Shown here one piece after another: positions 35,290 to 44,766 of a DNA stretch of 64,000 nt. How positions within the stretch are numbered: position 1 is the stretch's first letter; every line of letters starts with the position of its first letter. A model generated the notes under the pieces. That model worked only from the letters and a program-made list of their open reading frames with translations, did no database searches and was not told the DNA's origin. Source of the stretch: Acetobacter oryzoeni. Lineage in GTDB: Bacteria; Pseudomonadota; Alphaproteobacteria; Acetobacterales; Acetobacteraceae. Location: NCBI RefSeq assembly GCF_004014775.2, contig NZ_CP042808.1:1116001-1180000 (forward strand), in the 5' to 3' direction. The position numbers and the translations under genes are program-made.

Positions 35290-36549
35290 ATGAGCACAAG
35301 CACGCACCTGTCTCTCCCCAAGGACAAGATCCGCATTCTGCTGCTGGAGGGTATCCACGATAGTGCCGTCGCCCTTCTTAAAGCCAGCGGTTATGAAAAC
35401 GTTGTGCGTCATAAAGGCGCGCTGGAGGGCGATGCCCTCAAAGAGGCGCTGGAAGGTGTGCATATTGTTGGCATCCGTTCCCGCACGCAGCTGACCAAGG
35501 AAGTGCTGGATGGCGCAGACCGGCTTATGGCCATTGGCTGCTTCTGCATCGGCACCAATCAGGTTGATCTTGAAGCTGCGCGCATGAACGGTATCCCCGT
35601 TTTTAACGCACCTTACAGCAACACACGTTCCGTGGCGGAACTGGTGATGGGCGAAATTGTCATGCTCATGCGCCGTATTTTCCCACGCTCTGTGGAATGC
35701 CATGAAGGTAAGTGGTCCAAATCCGCCCATAATAGCTGGGAAGTACGCGGTAAAACGCTGGGTATTGTCGGCTATGGCTCTATTGGTTCCCAGCTTTCCG
35801 TGCTGGCAGAAGCCTTTGGCATGCGCGTTGTGTATTACGATGTGGTGGACAAGCTGGGCCACGGGAATGCGCTGCCAGTAGAAACGCTGGAAGATCTGCT
35901 GGCACAGAGCGATGTTGTTAGCCTGCATGTTCCGCAGTTGCCCACAACCAAGAACCTAATGGGTGAAGCCCAGATCAAGGCGATGAAGAAAGGCTCTTTC
36001 CTCATCAACAACGCACGTGGCAACGTGGTTGATCTGGATGCGCTGGCAGAAGCACTGAAAAGCGGCCATCTGCTGGGTGCAGCTATTGACGTGTACCCCA
36101 AGGAACCCAAAGGCCCGAATGACAAGCTGGAAACACCTGTGCAGGGGCTGGATAACGTTATCCTCTCCCCACATGTTGGTGGCTCCACCGTGGAAGCGCA
36201 GGAACGCATTGGCGTGGAAGTGGCGCGCAAGCTGGTGGAATATTCCGATGTGGGGTCCACATTCGGTTCCGTGAACTTCCCCGGCGTTCAGTTGCCGCAA
36301 AGCCCACGTGGCACGCGCTTTATGCACGCGCACCGCAATGTGCCGGGCATGATGATGCGCCTGAACGAAATCTTCATGAACGCAGATTGCAACGTTACGG
36401 CGCAGTTCCTGCAGACGGATGGAGAAATCGGTTACGTGGTGATTGAAGCCGATACCGGCGGCAACACGGAACTGGATGATCGTCTTCTTCAGGCTCTGCG
36501 CGGTCTGGAAGGCACAATCCGCGCACGCCTGATTTACAAAGGTAAATAA
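35290..36549 (+). CDS. serA: D-3-phosphoglycerate dehydrogenase
   Basis: SerA oxidises 3-phosphoglycerate as the first step to serine, which feeds cysteine synthesis together with the sulfide from the cys genes. The 419-residue protein is the E. coli-like short type: substrate domain, NAD motif GIVGYGSIGSQLSVLAE, RGNVVDLDAL, the catalytic HVGGSTVEAQERIG, and a C-terminal ACT domain (about 345-419) suggesting serine feedback. comM starts 2 nt downstream. Confidence 0.95.
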   Translation: MSTSTHLSLPKDKIRILLLEGIHDSAVALLKASGYENVVRHKGALEGDALKEALEGVHIVGIRSRTQLTKEVLDGADRLMAIGCFCIGTNQVDLEAARMNGIPVFNAPYSNTRSVAELVMGEIVMLMRRIFPRSVECHEGKWSKSAHNSWEVRGKTLGIVGYGSIGSQLSVLAEAFGMRVVYYDVVDKLGHGNALPVETLEDLLAQSDVVSLHVPQLPTTKNLMGEAQIKAMKKGSFLINNARGNVVDLDALAEALKSGHLLGAAIDVYPKEPKGPNDKLETPVQGLDNVILSPHVGGSTVEAQERIGVEVARKLVEYSDVGSTFGSVNFPGVQLPQSPRGTRFMHAHRNVPGMMMRLNEIFMNADCNVTAQFLQTDGEIGYVVIEADTGGNTELDDRLLQALRGLEGTIRARLIYKGK

Positions 36550-36551
36550 GC

Positions 36552-38063
36552 GTGTCTATCGGGGCGGGAATACTCAATTCCCGCATCCGTAGCTTTGCCT
36601 TTTGCGGCATAGAAGCCCGCCCCGTTTGGGTGGAAGTGCAGATTTCCAGCGGTTTGCCTGCCTTTTTAATGGTTGGCCTGCCGGATAAAGCCGTAGCAGA
36701 AGCGCGTGAGCGTGTGCGTGCGGCGCTTACTTCCATCGGGCTTGCCCTGCCTGCCAAGCGTATTCTGGTTAATCTTGTTCCCGCGGATATTCCCAAGGAA
36801 GGATCGCATTTCGATCTTCCCATAGCCTTGGCGTTGCTAACGGCCATGGGGGTGATACCGGGTGAGGAAGTGGCGCGGTATGCCGCTTTGGGCGAACTTT
36901 CTCTAGATGGGCGGCTCAACCCGGTTGCGGGTGTGCTTTCTGCTTCCCTAGAAGCAGCTTCCATGAATTTGGGTTTGGTATGCCCTGCGGCACAAGGGCA
37001 GGAAGCCTTGTGTGGTGGGGATATTTCCATTCTGGCCGCACCAGATTTGCTAGCACTTATCAATCATTTTAACGGATTGCAGGTTTTGTCTCCTCCAGCG
37101 TTTTCTGCGCAGGAAGATGAACCGGTGTCTGAACCCGATCTGGCGGATATACGCGGGATGGAAACAGGCCGCCGTGCGCTGGAAATTGCAGCGGCAGGCG
37201 GGCATTCCCTATTGCTCAGTGGGCCGCCGGGTGCGGGTAAATCCATGCTGGCTGCGCGTTTACCGAGCCTGCTGCCAGATCTTTCTGTGGCAGAGAGTCT
37301 GGATGTTTCGCGCATATATAGTGCAGCGGGTTTATTGCTTGGTGGCCGGCCCATAAGGCGCCCCCCTTTTCGTGATCCGCACCATTCGGCCAGTCTGCCC
37401 GCTTTAGTGGGCGGAGGTGCTCGTGCGCGGCCGGGTGAAATCAGTCTGGCGCATCGGGGTGTGTTGTTTTTAGATGAATTGCCAGAATTTTCTCGCTCGG
37501 CCTTGGAGGCGCTACGGCAACCGTTAGAAACCGGCCAGATTAGCATTGCGCGTGCTGCCGTGCATGTAACCTACCCTGCCCGCTTTCAGCTTATTGCGGC
37601 CATGAACCCGTGCCGTTGTGGGTATCTGGGTGATGCCAGCCGGGAATGTAGAAAAGCCCCGCGCTGTGGTGAGGATTACATGAACCGTCTTTCTGGCCCA
37701 TTGCTGGACAGAATAGACATGCATCTGGCCATGCAGCCCTATGAACCCTTGGGCTATATGGCAGGCCCACCGGGAGAAAACAGCGCAACAGTGGCAGAGC
37801 GTGTGTGGTGCGCGCGCCAGATGCAGGCAGAGCGACAAGGTGCGCGCAAGAACGCAGAAGCCGCGTTGGAAGATTTATGCGTATCAGCAGAAGCGCAGAA
37901 CATGGCGCAAGCCATAGCGGCCAGATTTCGGTTTTCCGCTCGCGGGTATACACGCATGTTACGCGTAGCACGCAGCATTGCTGATCTTGCAGGAGAGCTG
38001 GATATTCAGCCCCAGCATGTGGCAGAAGCAGCCACCTATCGCAGCCGGGGCTCTGCTAACTAA
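36552..38063 (+). CDS. comM: YifB/ComM family Mg-chelatase-like AAA+ ATPase
   Basis: A 503-residue ATPase with an N-terminal Lon-like fold (VEVQISSGLPAFLMVGLPDKA), a central AAA+ module with Walker A LLSGPPGAGKSMLA (about residue 220), Walker B GVLFLDELPEFS, and a C-terminal Mg-chelatase region with a zinc-type CRCGYLGD...C cluster. ComM is a hexameric helicase that helps integrate incoming DNA in Vibrio and Haemophilus transformation. Here the role is inferred from family. Start is GTG, 2 nt after serA. Confidence 0.92.
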   Translation: MSIGAGILNSRIRSFAFCGIEARPVWVEVQISSGLPAFLMVGLPDKAVAEARERVRAALTSIGLALPAKRILVNLVPADIPKEGSHFDLPIALALLTAMGVIPGEEVARYAALGELSLDGRLNPVAGVLSASLEAASMNLGLVCPAAQGQEALCGGDISILAAPDLLALINHFNGLQVLSPPAFSAQEDEPVSEPDLADIRGMETGRRALEIAAAGGHSLLLSGPPGAGKSMLAARLPSLLPDLSVAESLDVSRIYSAAGLLLGGRPIRRPPFRDPHHSASLPALVGGGARARPGEISLAHRGVLFLDELPEFSRSALEALRQPLETGQISIARAAVHVTYPARFQLIAAMNPCRCGYLGDASRECRKAPRCGEDYMNRLSGPLLDRIDMHLAMQPYEPLGYMAGPPGENSATVAERVWCARQMQAERQGARKNAEAALEDLCVSAEAQNMAQAIAARFRFSARGYTRMLRVARSIADLAGELDIQPQHVAEAATYRSRGSAN

Positions 38064-38071
38064 CCCCGGCT
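38043..38071. terminator. Hairpin over the comM stop codon
   Basis: AGCCGGGG (38043-38050) and CCCCGGCT (38064-38071) form a perfect 8-bp GC-rich stem spanning the stop codon, between convergent comM and metC. No long T-run follows. Confidence 0.6.
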
Positions 38072-38084
38072 GGTAGAAAATTGG

Positions 38085-39293
38085 TCAGGCGCTTTTAAGA
38101 ACCTGCAAGCCCTGTTCCAGATCAGCAATCAGATCATCCGGGTTTTCCAGACCAATCTGAAGGCGAAAAGCTGGGCCAGCCTGTACAGGGGATTCACCGC
38201 TGCGGGTAATGCCACCCGTGGTAGGAAGAATAAGGCTTTCATATCCTCCCCACGATGCGCCAATGCCATACATCTTCAGGGCATCAATCATGCGCTGCAT
38301 GTCCTGCACTGTGTAATCGGCCTTCAGTACAACACCAAACAGGCTGCCTGCTCCGGTAAAATCACGCTTCCAATATGTGTGGCCGGGGCATTCTGGTAAT
38401 GCGGGGTGTAACACGCGGGCTACTTCCGGTCGCGTTTGCAGCCATTTGGCAATGTGCAGGGCAGATTTTGCCTGCTGAGCCAACCGCACGCCCATGGTGC
38501 GCAGGCCGCGTAACGTAAGCCAGCACTCATCCGGCCCAGCTACCTGCCCCATCTGAATGGCAGCATCACGCAATGTATGCCACAGGCGTGTATCGGCAAC
38601 AGTAATGGCACCAGCAATCACATCAGAATGGCCAGCCGGGTATTTTGTAAGCGCCTGAATAGACACATCCACGCCGTGTTTAAATGGCGCAAAAATGCCA
38701 AAGCCCCATGTATTATCTAAAAACAACAAGGCACCATGCGCATGGGCAACTTCTGCCAGCATGGCAACATCCTGCACCTCAAACGTGTGGCTACCGGGGC
38801 TTTCTGTAAACACCACACGCGTATTGGGGCGCATAAGGGCCGTTATGGTTGCGGCATCCGCACAGGGTGGAAAATAAGAAATTTCCACCCCAAAGCGTTT
38901 GAGCATATTTTCTGCAAAGCGCCGGGTTGGGCCATATACGTTATCTGCCAGCAGACAGTGATCTCCGGCTTTGAGAAAAGCCAGAAGCGGCGTGGTGCAA
39001 GCTGCCAGACCAGAACAGACCACTTGCGTATCCGTGCCGCCTTCTATGGTGGCAATGGCTTTTTCCAGCTCATGCTGAGTGGGCGAGCCCATGGCCCCAT
39101 AAATACTGACATGCTCATACCGTTTGCGGCCCGTCTGCTGCATGGCATCCAAGGATGGAAACACAACGGTAGAGCCACGTTCCAGTGGCAGGTTTACATA
39201 GGTACCTGCCTCTGTTGCTTGTGGGCGGGCAACATGGCTGAGGGAAGATGCAAGTTTAAGCCAGCCGGCGGAAACTCTGTTTTCGTCTGTCAT
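38085..39293 (-). CDS. metC: Cystathionine beta-lyase (MetC)
   Basis: A 402-residue PLP enzyme of the Cys/Met metabolism family that cleaves cystathionine to homocysteine. The PLP-binding Lys is in QALTKYPAGHSDVIAGA; LFLDNTWGFGIFAPFKHGVD and the MetC-type GIGASWGGYESLILP near the C-terminus favour beta-lyase over gamma-lyase or synthase. The ATG overlaps the sseA stop (ATGA). Confidence 0.9.
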   Translation of the reverse strand: MTDENRVSAGWLKLASSLSHVARPQATEAGTYVNLPLERGSTVVFPSLDAMQQTGRKRYEHVSIYGAMGSPTQHELEKAIATIEGGTDTQVVCSGLAACTTPLLAFLKAGDHCLLADNVYGPTRRFAENMLKRFGVEISYFPPCADAATITALMRPNTRVVFTESPGSHTFEVQDVAMLAEVAHAHGALLFLDNTWGFGIFAPFKHGVDVSIQALTKYPAGHSDVIAGAITVADTRLWHTLRDAAIQMGQVAGPDECWLTLRGLRTMGVRLAQQAKSALHIAKWLQTRPEVARVLHPALPECPGHTYWKRDFTGAGSLFGVVLKADYTVQDMQRMIDALKMYGIGASWGGYESLILPTTGGITRSGESPVQAGPAFRLQIGLENPDDLIADLEQGLQVLKSA

Positions 39294-40156
39294 GCTGTGC
39301 GTTCCACTGTTACGGGCGCATTGGGGAAGCTGCCCCATTCTGCCCAGGATCCATCATACAAGGCACCCATATTAAGCCCGGCAATAGCCAAACCTGCTGT
39401 CAGCACGGCGGCGGTCATGCCGGAGCCGCAGGTGGTTACGGGGGTATCAGCTTCCGTAATGCCTGCTTGCGCAAATAGAGTATGCAACTGTTCAGGAGGT
39501 AAAAACTGCCCTTTTGTATTCAGCAGGTTTTTATAAGGCATATTGCGCGCACCCGGCATGTGGCCCGAAGCGACATTGGGCCGAGGTTCTGGAGTTTCAC
39601 CATAAAAACGGGCAGCGCTGCGGGCATCCAGAATGGGGCGTGCGCCGTGTTTTACAATATCCAGCATGTCCCCCAGACCCACAATATGCGTATAACATGT
39701 GCGTGGCTGATAAGGGGCCGGCAATGCGGCAGTAGGAGCTGCTGCTTCTGTTGGGTGTCCATCACGCACCCATGCGGGCAATCCGCCATCCAGAATAAAA
39801 CTGTGTTCATGCCCAAACAGGCGCGTTAACCACCACCCGCGGCAAGCCGATGCCACATTGCCCTGATCATAAAAAACCACGGTATCCTGTGCCGTTATGC
39901 CAAGCCTGCCAAACAGGTGGCTAAACCGCGCGGCGGAAGGGGCAGTATGCGGCAAGGCGCTTTCTGGATCAGAAAACAGTTCGATATCAAAATACCGGCT
40001 ACCGGGAATATGCGCAGCGGCAAAACTTTGCTGCGGGTTAAAGGTTTCTCCGGGCAAGAGGGCAGTTGCATCCAGCACATGCACGCCGGAGGAGCCAAGC
40101 ATTTCGGCCAGTTTTTGTGTGGAAATAAGAGGTGACATATCGGCTGTCTGACCCAT
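39290..40156 (-). CDS. sseA: 3-mercaptopyruvate sulfurtransferase (SseA type)
   Basis: A 288-residue tandem-rhodanese protein. The active-site loop is CGSGMTA (late, about residue 244), the mercaptopyruvate type, not the thiosulfate CRKG type. N-terminal rhodanese blocks (VLDATALLPGE, AHIPGSRYFDIELFSDP) and the SARFYGETPEPRPNVASGHMPGARN linker (in parts) fit SseA. Start ATG 40156 or 40138; neither has a clear ribosome binding site. Overlap with metC suggests a shared sulfur amino acid function. Confidence 0.88.
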   Translation of the reverse strand: MGQTADMSPLISTQKLAEMLGSSGVHVLDATALLPGETFNPQQSFAAAHIPGSRYFDIELFSDPESALPHTAPSAARFSHLFGRLGITAQDTVVFYDQGNVASACRGWWLTRLFGHEHSFILDGGLPAWVRDGHPTEAAAPTAALPAPYQPRTCYTHIVGLGDMLDIVKHGARPILDARSAARFYGETPEPRPNVASGHMPGARNMPYKNLLNTKGQFLPPEQLHTLFAQAGITEADTPVTTCGSGMTAAVLTAGLAIAGLNMGALYDGSWAEWGSFPNAPVTVERTA

Positions 40157-40300
40157 TGTTATTCTGAATATTCTAGCGCAAAGATCACACAGCCCTGTCT
40201 GACTGGCAAACAAAACATCATGGTGCGGCATGTTGAGTGTGCATGGAGAAGTTTTGTTTTCACACCAGACAAAATCCAGATTTCATGATTTAATGGCTGA

Positions 40301-41392
40301 ATGGCAACTGGTCAGCCCGCTTCTACCGAACGCATCATGCGGCTGCTGCTTTTGGGCGGCATTACGTATGGGTGCGTTCTGGTGCTTGCACCCTTTTCTT
40401 CTGCTCTGCTGTGGGCGGGCGTGCTGGCTTATACAACGTGGCCATTGTTCCAGCATTTGCGCCGCCGCATGGGGCCAAACGCTGCCAGTTTGACCATGAC
40501 ATTGCTATGCGCCGTTGGTGTGGTGTTGCCGCTGGCATTTCTGGCATCTGCCTGCGTATCATCCGGCCCACGCTGGGCGCGGCAGGTTATGGCGTTTGTT
40601 GGCACTATTCATGAACTGCCACCCCTGCCCCATTGGATTGCATCACTGCCGGCGTTTGGGCCGGATATCAGCCATCATTGGGAGCGCTGGAGCCGTAACA
40701 TCAGCTCTGTGGGGGATGAACTGCGCCCCTATGCGGGTGAGATCATTCAATCTCTCCTTGAAGTGTTGATGCGCATGGCCAATGGTGCCCTGCATCTGGT
40801 TATGGCGCTGTTTATTGCCTTCTTTTTTTGGCTCAGCGGCCCCATGTTATGGGATACGGTGCAAGCCGTTATGGTGCGTATTGCAGGCCATCAGGCCGGG
40901 CGGCATCTACATATTGTGGGCAGCACGGTACGCGGAACAGTGTATGGCATTTTAGGCACCGCGATCATACAGGGTATTCTCACAGGTTTGGGCCTGTGGC
41001 TGTTAGGGGTTGGAGAAGCTGTTATTTTAGGTGTGCTGGCGGCATTTCTGGCAGTTTTTCCTATAGGTGCTCCGTTGGTGTGGATACCTGCCGCTCTATG
41101 GCTGTTTGGTATGCACCATCCGGGAAAAGGCATTTTACTGCTGCTTTATGGTGTTTTGGTTATCTCGGGAGCAGATCATCTTATCCGCCCGCTGTTTATT
41201 GCGCGGGGCAGTAAGCTTCCCTATTTGCTGACAGTGCTGGGTGTTATTGGCGGCCTTCTGGCTTTTGGCGGTGTAGGCATTTTTCTGGGGCCTATTCTGC
41301 TGGCTATTGGTTTTACGCTCACAACAGAATTTGCAGCAGATGAAGCCGCGCAACCTCTTACGCAGGATGAAAAAAGGACTCTGACATCATGA
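40301..41392 (+). CDS. AI-2E/PerM family membrane transporter
   Basis: A 363-residue multi-span inner-membrane protein of the UPF0118 family. Paired hydrophobic segments lie at the N-terminus (LLLGGITYGCVLVLAPFSSA region), around 65-85, 165-185 and four to five in the C-terminal half, including GVGEAVILGVLAAFLAVFPIG and the family-conserved DHLIRPLFIARGSKLPYLL. Members have been linked to AI-2 export or ion transport; the substrate here is unknown. The stop overlaps the next gene (ATGA). Confidence 0.85.
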   Translation: MATGQPASTERIMRLLLLGGITYGCVLVLAPFSSALLWAGVLAYTTWPLFQHLRRRMGPNAASLTMTLLCAVGVVLPLAFLASACVSSGPRWARQVMAFVGTIHELPPLPHWIASLPAFGPDISHHWERWSRNISSVGDELRPYAGEIIQSLLEVLMRMANGALHLVMALFIAFFFWLSGPMLWDTVQAVMVRIAGHQAGRHLHIVGSTVRGTVYGILGTAIIQGILTGLGLWLLGVGEAVILGVLAAFLAVFPIGAPLVWIPAALWLFGMHHPGKGILLLLYGVLVISGADHLIRPLFIARGSKLPYLLTVLGVIGGLLAFGGVGIFLGPILLAIGFTLTTEFAADEAAQPLTQDEKRTLTS

Positions 41393-42072
41393 GGCGTCCA
41401 CTCTCTCGGCTGGTTGAGTTTGCGCGTCGCAAGTCAGCCCATTCCTTTGTTGCCTGCGATATGGAGGGCGTGCGGGTTATTAGCTGGAACCTGCTGCGCC
41501 GCACGGGGGCAACCGTGCATGACATTGCCGCCCTTATTGAGGCCGAAAAGCCCGATGTGCTGCTGATGCAGGAGGCCACGGTAGAAATAGACGTGCTGCC
41601 AGATGTAATTGGTGGCCACTATGCGCGTAACCCGCAGCCGGGGCGTATTCATGGTGTGGCATGTTGGAGCCGTATTCCGTTTGCGCGCGCGCCCAGAGCC
41701 TGCACCATTCCTTCTGGCCCGCTGTTTAAGCGCCATGCCCAGATTATTGAGTATGAAAAGTTTTCTCTGGCCAATGTGCATCTGTCTCATGGGCAGATGT
41801 TAAACCGTAAGCAGTTGCGGCGTTTGGCCACCCTGCTTTCTCCCCCATGTGCCATTTTGGGGGATTTCAACCTGTTGGGCCCAACATTGGTACCCGGTTT
41901 TAAGGATGTTGGGCCTAAGGCCCCTACGCATCGGATGGTAGATTTGCTGCCTATTAGAATTGACCGGTGCCTGGTGGAAGGCATGCAGTGTTTAAGCGCA
42001 CGTGTTCTGCCGGTTTTTGCCTCGGATCACCGGCCTATTGCGGTCACTTTACGGCCTTTGATTGGGCTGTAA
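41389..42072 (+). CDS. Endonuclease/exonuclease/phosphatase family protein
   Basis: A 227-residue protein with the EEP fold motifs: VRVISWNLLRR, VLLMQEATVE (metal-binding Glu), LANVHLSHG, AILGDFNLLGP (catalytic Asp/Asn) and the final FASDHRPIAVTL with the Asp-His pair. Substrate may be nucleic acid or a phosphoester. There is no signal peptide. Coupled to the PerM-like gene by a 4-nt overlap. Confidence 0.83.
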   Translation: MRRPLSRLVEFARRKSAHSFVACDMEGVRVISWNLLRRTGATVHDIAALIEAEKPDVLLMQEATVEIDVLPDVIGGHYARNPQPGRIHGVACWSRIPFARAPRACTIPSGPLFKRHAQIIEYEKFSLANVHLSHGQMLNRKQLRRLATLLSPPCAILGDFNLLGPTLVPGFKDVGPKAPTHRMVDLLPIRIDRCLVEGMQCLSARVLPVFASDHRPIAVTLRPLIGL

Positions 42073-42075
42073 TTT

Positions 42076-43503
42076 TTACAAATAGGGCATAAACAATCTG
42101 GCAAACGCATCTCGGATCTGGATGATCTTGTTACGGTTATCCAGATCATAATGTGTGAGCCGTTTGTTGCGGTGTTTGGTGATAAAATCATCCAGCATTT
42201 CGGCCAATACGGTATCGTAGATTTCCATATTGATTTCAAAATTCAGCCTGAGGCTGCGAATATCAAGATTGGAACTTCCCACACAAGACCAAGCTCTATC
42301 TACCACCATTAACTTGGAATGGTTAAAGGGTGGATTGGCCAGCCAGACGCGCACCCCGGCATTGAGCAAAGGTGCAATATTGGCAGCACACGCCCAATCC
42401 AGCGGGAGATGATTGCTCTGGTGGGGGATAACAAGATCAACCTGCACACCGCGAAGAGCCGCTAGCCCCAGCTCGGACATCAGGCGTTGCCCCGGCAGAA
42501 AATAAGGTGTCATCAACCTTACGTTTTTGCGGGCCAGCGTAATGGCCTGCAACATGGTGTATTCTATTTTTTCCAGATCTGTATCCGGCCCAGCCGTGAC
42601 AATACGTGCCAGTGATTCGCCTGTGCTTTTGTGTTCCTGAAAATACAGATCACCATGCAGGCGCTCCTGCGTGGTAAAATACCAATCCCACGCAGCGGCT
42701 TCGGCCAACTGGCGGACAACCGGACCTTCCACTTTAAAATGAGTGTCCGATACCGGGTGCTTGGGTTTGCGGGAAACCATGTTTTCATCCGCAATATTCA
42801 GCCCGCCTAAAAAGCCAATACGCCCATCTACCACCAGAATTTTGCGGTGATCGCGCAAATTGATGAAAGGCATCCGCCACGGCAACAAAGAATGCATAAA
42901 GCGCGCGCACGGCACCCCTGCCCGCCGCAACCGATGGTAAAGGGGAGAAAGAAAATAACCGCTACCTATGCCATCAACCAGCACACGCACCTGCACGCCA
43001 CGTTTATGGGCAGCAACCAGTTTATCTGCAAACAGGCCACCTACTTTGTCATCTCTGAAAATATAGGAACACAGCAGGATACTTTTGCTGGCTTTTTCTA
43101 TGGCATCCAGCATATGCGGGTATGCGCCATCTCCATCATGCAATGGAATGATGGAATTGCCACCGACCAGAGCGCGACTGCTCAGCTTACCCACCATAAG
43201 GGCTAATGGCGCAAACTGCCCTTCCAGCTCTCTGTTCCAAGATGAAGGTTGATCTATTTCCAACCGGCGGGGAGAACGATCTCCAACCAGCTTTTTGGCC
43301 AAGCGGGTTACGCGGTTGATGCCGAACATCAGATAAAGGGTTGTACCCAGTATAGGCATAAACACACACGCGCCTATCCACCCGATAGCAGATGCCGTGT
43401 TGCGTTTTGTAAGAAGAATGTGCAACCCGACAGCAACAACCAGCACAAACCTGATAACTGTAAGCACAAGCGTAAAAGGTGAAATGGACAAGTCTGGCAA
43501 CAT
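42076..43503 (-). CDS. cls: Cardiolipin synthase (phospholipase D type)
   Basis: A 475-residue bacterial ClsA-like enzyme that joins two phosphatidylglycerols. Two N-terminal membrane segments (about 5-30 and 37-60) are followed by two HKD motifs: HRKILVVDGRIGFLGG (about 218) and HSKLMVVDRAWSCVGSSN (about 400). Start ATG 43503 or GTG 43521; neither has a good ribosome binding site. Its 5' end overlaps that of the divergent yraN gene. pgpA, which makes its substrate, is at 53.6 kb. Confidence 0.93.
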   Translation of the reverse strand: MLPDLSISPFTLVLTVIRFVLVVAVGLHILLTKRNTASAIGWIGACVFMPILGTTLYLMFGINRVTRLAKKLVGDRSPRRLEIDQPSSWNRELEGQFAPLALMVGKLSSRALVGGNSIIPLHDGDGAYPHMLDAIEKASKSILLCSYIFRDDKVGGLFADKLVAAHKRGVQVRVLVDGIGSGYFLSPLYHRLRRAGVPCARFMHSLLPWRMPFINLRDHRKILVVDGRIGFLGGLNIADENMVSRKPKHPVSDTHFKVEGPVVRQLAEAAAWDWYFTTQERLHGDLYFQEHKSTGESLARIVTAGPDTDLEKIEYTMLQAITLARKNVRLMTPYFLPGQRLMSELGLAALRGVQVDLVIPHQSNHLPLDWACAANIAPLLNAGVRVWLANPPFNHSKLMVVDRAWSCVGSSNLDIRSLRLNFEINMEIYDTVLAEMLDDFITKHRNKRLTHYDLDNRNKIIQIRDAFARLFMPYL

Positions 43504-43513
43504 GATAGGTAAA

Positions 43514-43951
43514 ATGCTCACACAAAATGGGCTGGGCTATAAGATACCGAACAAAGTGGCTGCAAAACAGGGGCCAGCATTTTTGCAGAAACAAAGACGC
43601 GGCAGTGTTGCCTACACGCAAGGTGTGGCAGCCGAACAGCAAGCCTGTGACTGGCTGGAACAAGACGGATGGACCGTGCTTTTGCGCCGAGCCCGCACCC
43701 ACCGCGGTGAAATTGATATTGTAGCCAGTAAAGCAGCAGTTCTGTGTTTTGTGGAAGTAAAAAAACGGCGTTCTATAGAAGAAGCCTTGGTAAGTTTACA
43801 GCCAGCACAACAGCGGCGCTTGTTCCGTGCGGCCGAATGTCTGCTGCAAAAGCACCCTTATTGGCAATATGAAGAAATGCGTTTTGATCTGTTTGTGTTT
43901 GATGATGCAGGCAGAATGCAACGGTTGGAGGATGTTATCCGCCAAATGTAA
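43514..43951 (+). CDS. yraN: YraN/UPF0102 family nuclease-like protein
   Basis: A protein of about 145 residues with the Holliday-junction-resolvase-like core: GVAAEQQACDWLEQDGW, then RTHRGEIDIVA and VLCFVEVKKR, the E-x-D...E-x-K nuclease pattern. Function is unproven in the family. The start could be ATG 43502 or 43514; AGG 4 nt before 43514 tips the choice weakly. The 5' end overlaps divergent cls, so each promoter must lie in the other's coding region. No rsmI gene is next to it, unlike in many genomes. Confidence 0.82.
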   Translation: MLTQNGLGYKIPNKVAAKQGPAFLQKQRRGSVAYTQGVAAEQQACDWLEQDGWTVLLRRARTHRGEIDIVASKAAVLCFVEVKKRRSIEEALVSLQPAQQRRLFRAAECLLQKHPYWQYEEMRFDLFVFDDAGRMQRLEDVIRQM

Positions 43952-43952
43952 A

Positions 43953-43982
43953 AAAGGCGCTTCCGTAACAGGAGCGCCTTTA
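43953..43982. terminator. Bidirectional terminator between yraN and the small exported protein gene
   Basis: AAAGGCGC and GCGCCTTT, extended by TCC/GGA with one bulge, form a stem around a 6-nt loop. On the minus strand it is followed by a run of T, giving a good terminator for 44012-44329; on the plus strand it serves yraN. Confidence 0.8.
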
Positions 43983-44011
43983 AAACATGCGTGGGTGTAA
44001 AAGAGAAAAAA

Positions 44012-44329
44012 TCAGGTGCGATGGCGGCGTTTAACACTATGTGCAGAAACCGCATGCGCTGGGTGGTAGCTTACAAGCCGCACCATGCTATGGGCCTTGC
44101 CGTGCTGGGCTGCAGCCAGAACAACACGGTGTGAGGACTTGGCCGCAGCAACATGCCGGACATGATGCACAACCGGCGGCGGCGCTGCTGTAAGCGCCGC
44201 GAAAGTCAGCTTACTGGCTTCCAGATCAGAAATAATGCGTTCTGCCCGAGCAGAGGAAGAAGTGGTGACCAACCCTACGCCAAGTGCTGTAAGAGCAAGA
44301 GCGCCACGTACAACCGCAACTCGTTTCAT
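44012..44329 (-). CDS. Small exported His/Ala-rich protein
   Basis: A 105-residue protein with a typical signal peptide (MKRVAVVRGALALTALGVGL, cut after ARA near residue 29). The mature part contains many His, Ala and Val residues (VVHHVRHVAAAKSSHRVVLA, then HAVSAHSVKRRHRT) and no cysteine. It looks disordered and basic. I recognise no family. It may be a periplasmic metal- or acid-buffering protein, but that is a guess. Confidence 0.65.
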   Translation of the reverse strand: MKRVAVVRGALALTALGVGLVTTSSSARAERIISDLEASKLTFAALTAAPPPVVHHVRHVAAAKSSHRVVLAAAQHGKAHSMVRLVSYHPAHAVSAHSVKRRHRT

Positions 44330-44401
44330 TAATCTGATCCCAACCTGTTTCTCTTTTCTTTAGGAACTATACAGTCCCACCCCCACTTGACAACCCAAAA
44401 A

Positions 44402-44740
44402 TCAGGCTGGGGCGTTACAAGGAATATTTTTTTCCTTGAACAGGTTTTGCAGTTCACCAGACTGATACATTTCGGTGACAATATCGCACCCGCCAATGAA
44501 TTCCCCTTTTACGTAAAGCTGGGGAATTGTCGGCCAGTTTGAGAAATCCTTAATGCCCTGACGGATGGCCGGATCAGCCAGCACATTTTCGGTTTTGAAA
44601 GGCACGCCAAGGTGCTGGAGAATCTGCACAACGCGAGCAGAAAAACCGCACTGAGGGAAATCGGCATCCCCTTTCATGAACAGCATGACGGGGTTGGCTT
44701 CAATGTCCTGCTTGATGCGCTGCTGTGCTGTATCTGTCAT
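44402..44740 (-). CDS. grxD: Monothiol glutaredoxin GrxD (Grx4)
   Basis: A 112-residue CGFS-type glutaredoxin: [39 protein letters not shown] and the TEMYQSGEL end. CGFS proteins bind a [2Fe-2S] cluster with glutathione and pass it on, often with a BolA partner, whose gene is 26 nt upstream here. It is probably part of iron-sulfur trafficking. Confidence 0.96.
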   Translation of the reverse strand: MTDTAQQRIKQDIEANPVMLFMKGDADFPQCGFSARVVQILQHLGVPFKTENVLADPAIRQGIKDFSNWPTIPQLYVKGEFIGGCDIVTEMYQSGELQNLFKEKNIPCNAPA

Positions 44741-44766
44741 GGTCTGATATCCTTAAAGCTAAGTGA

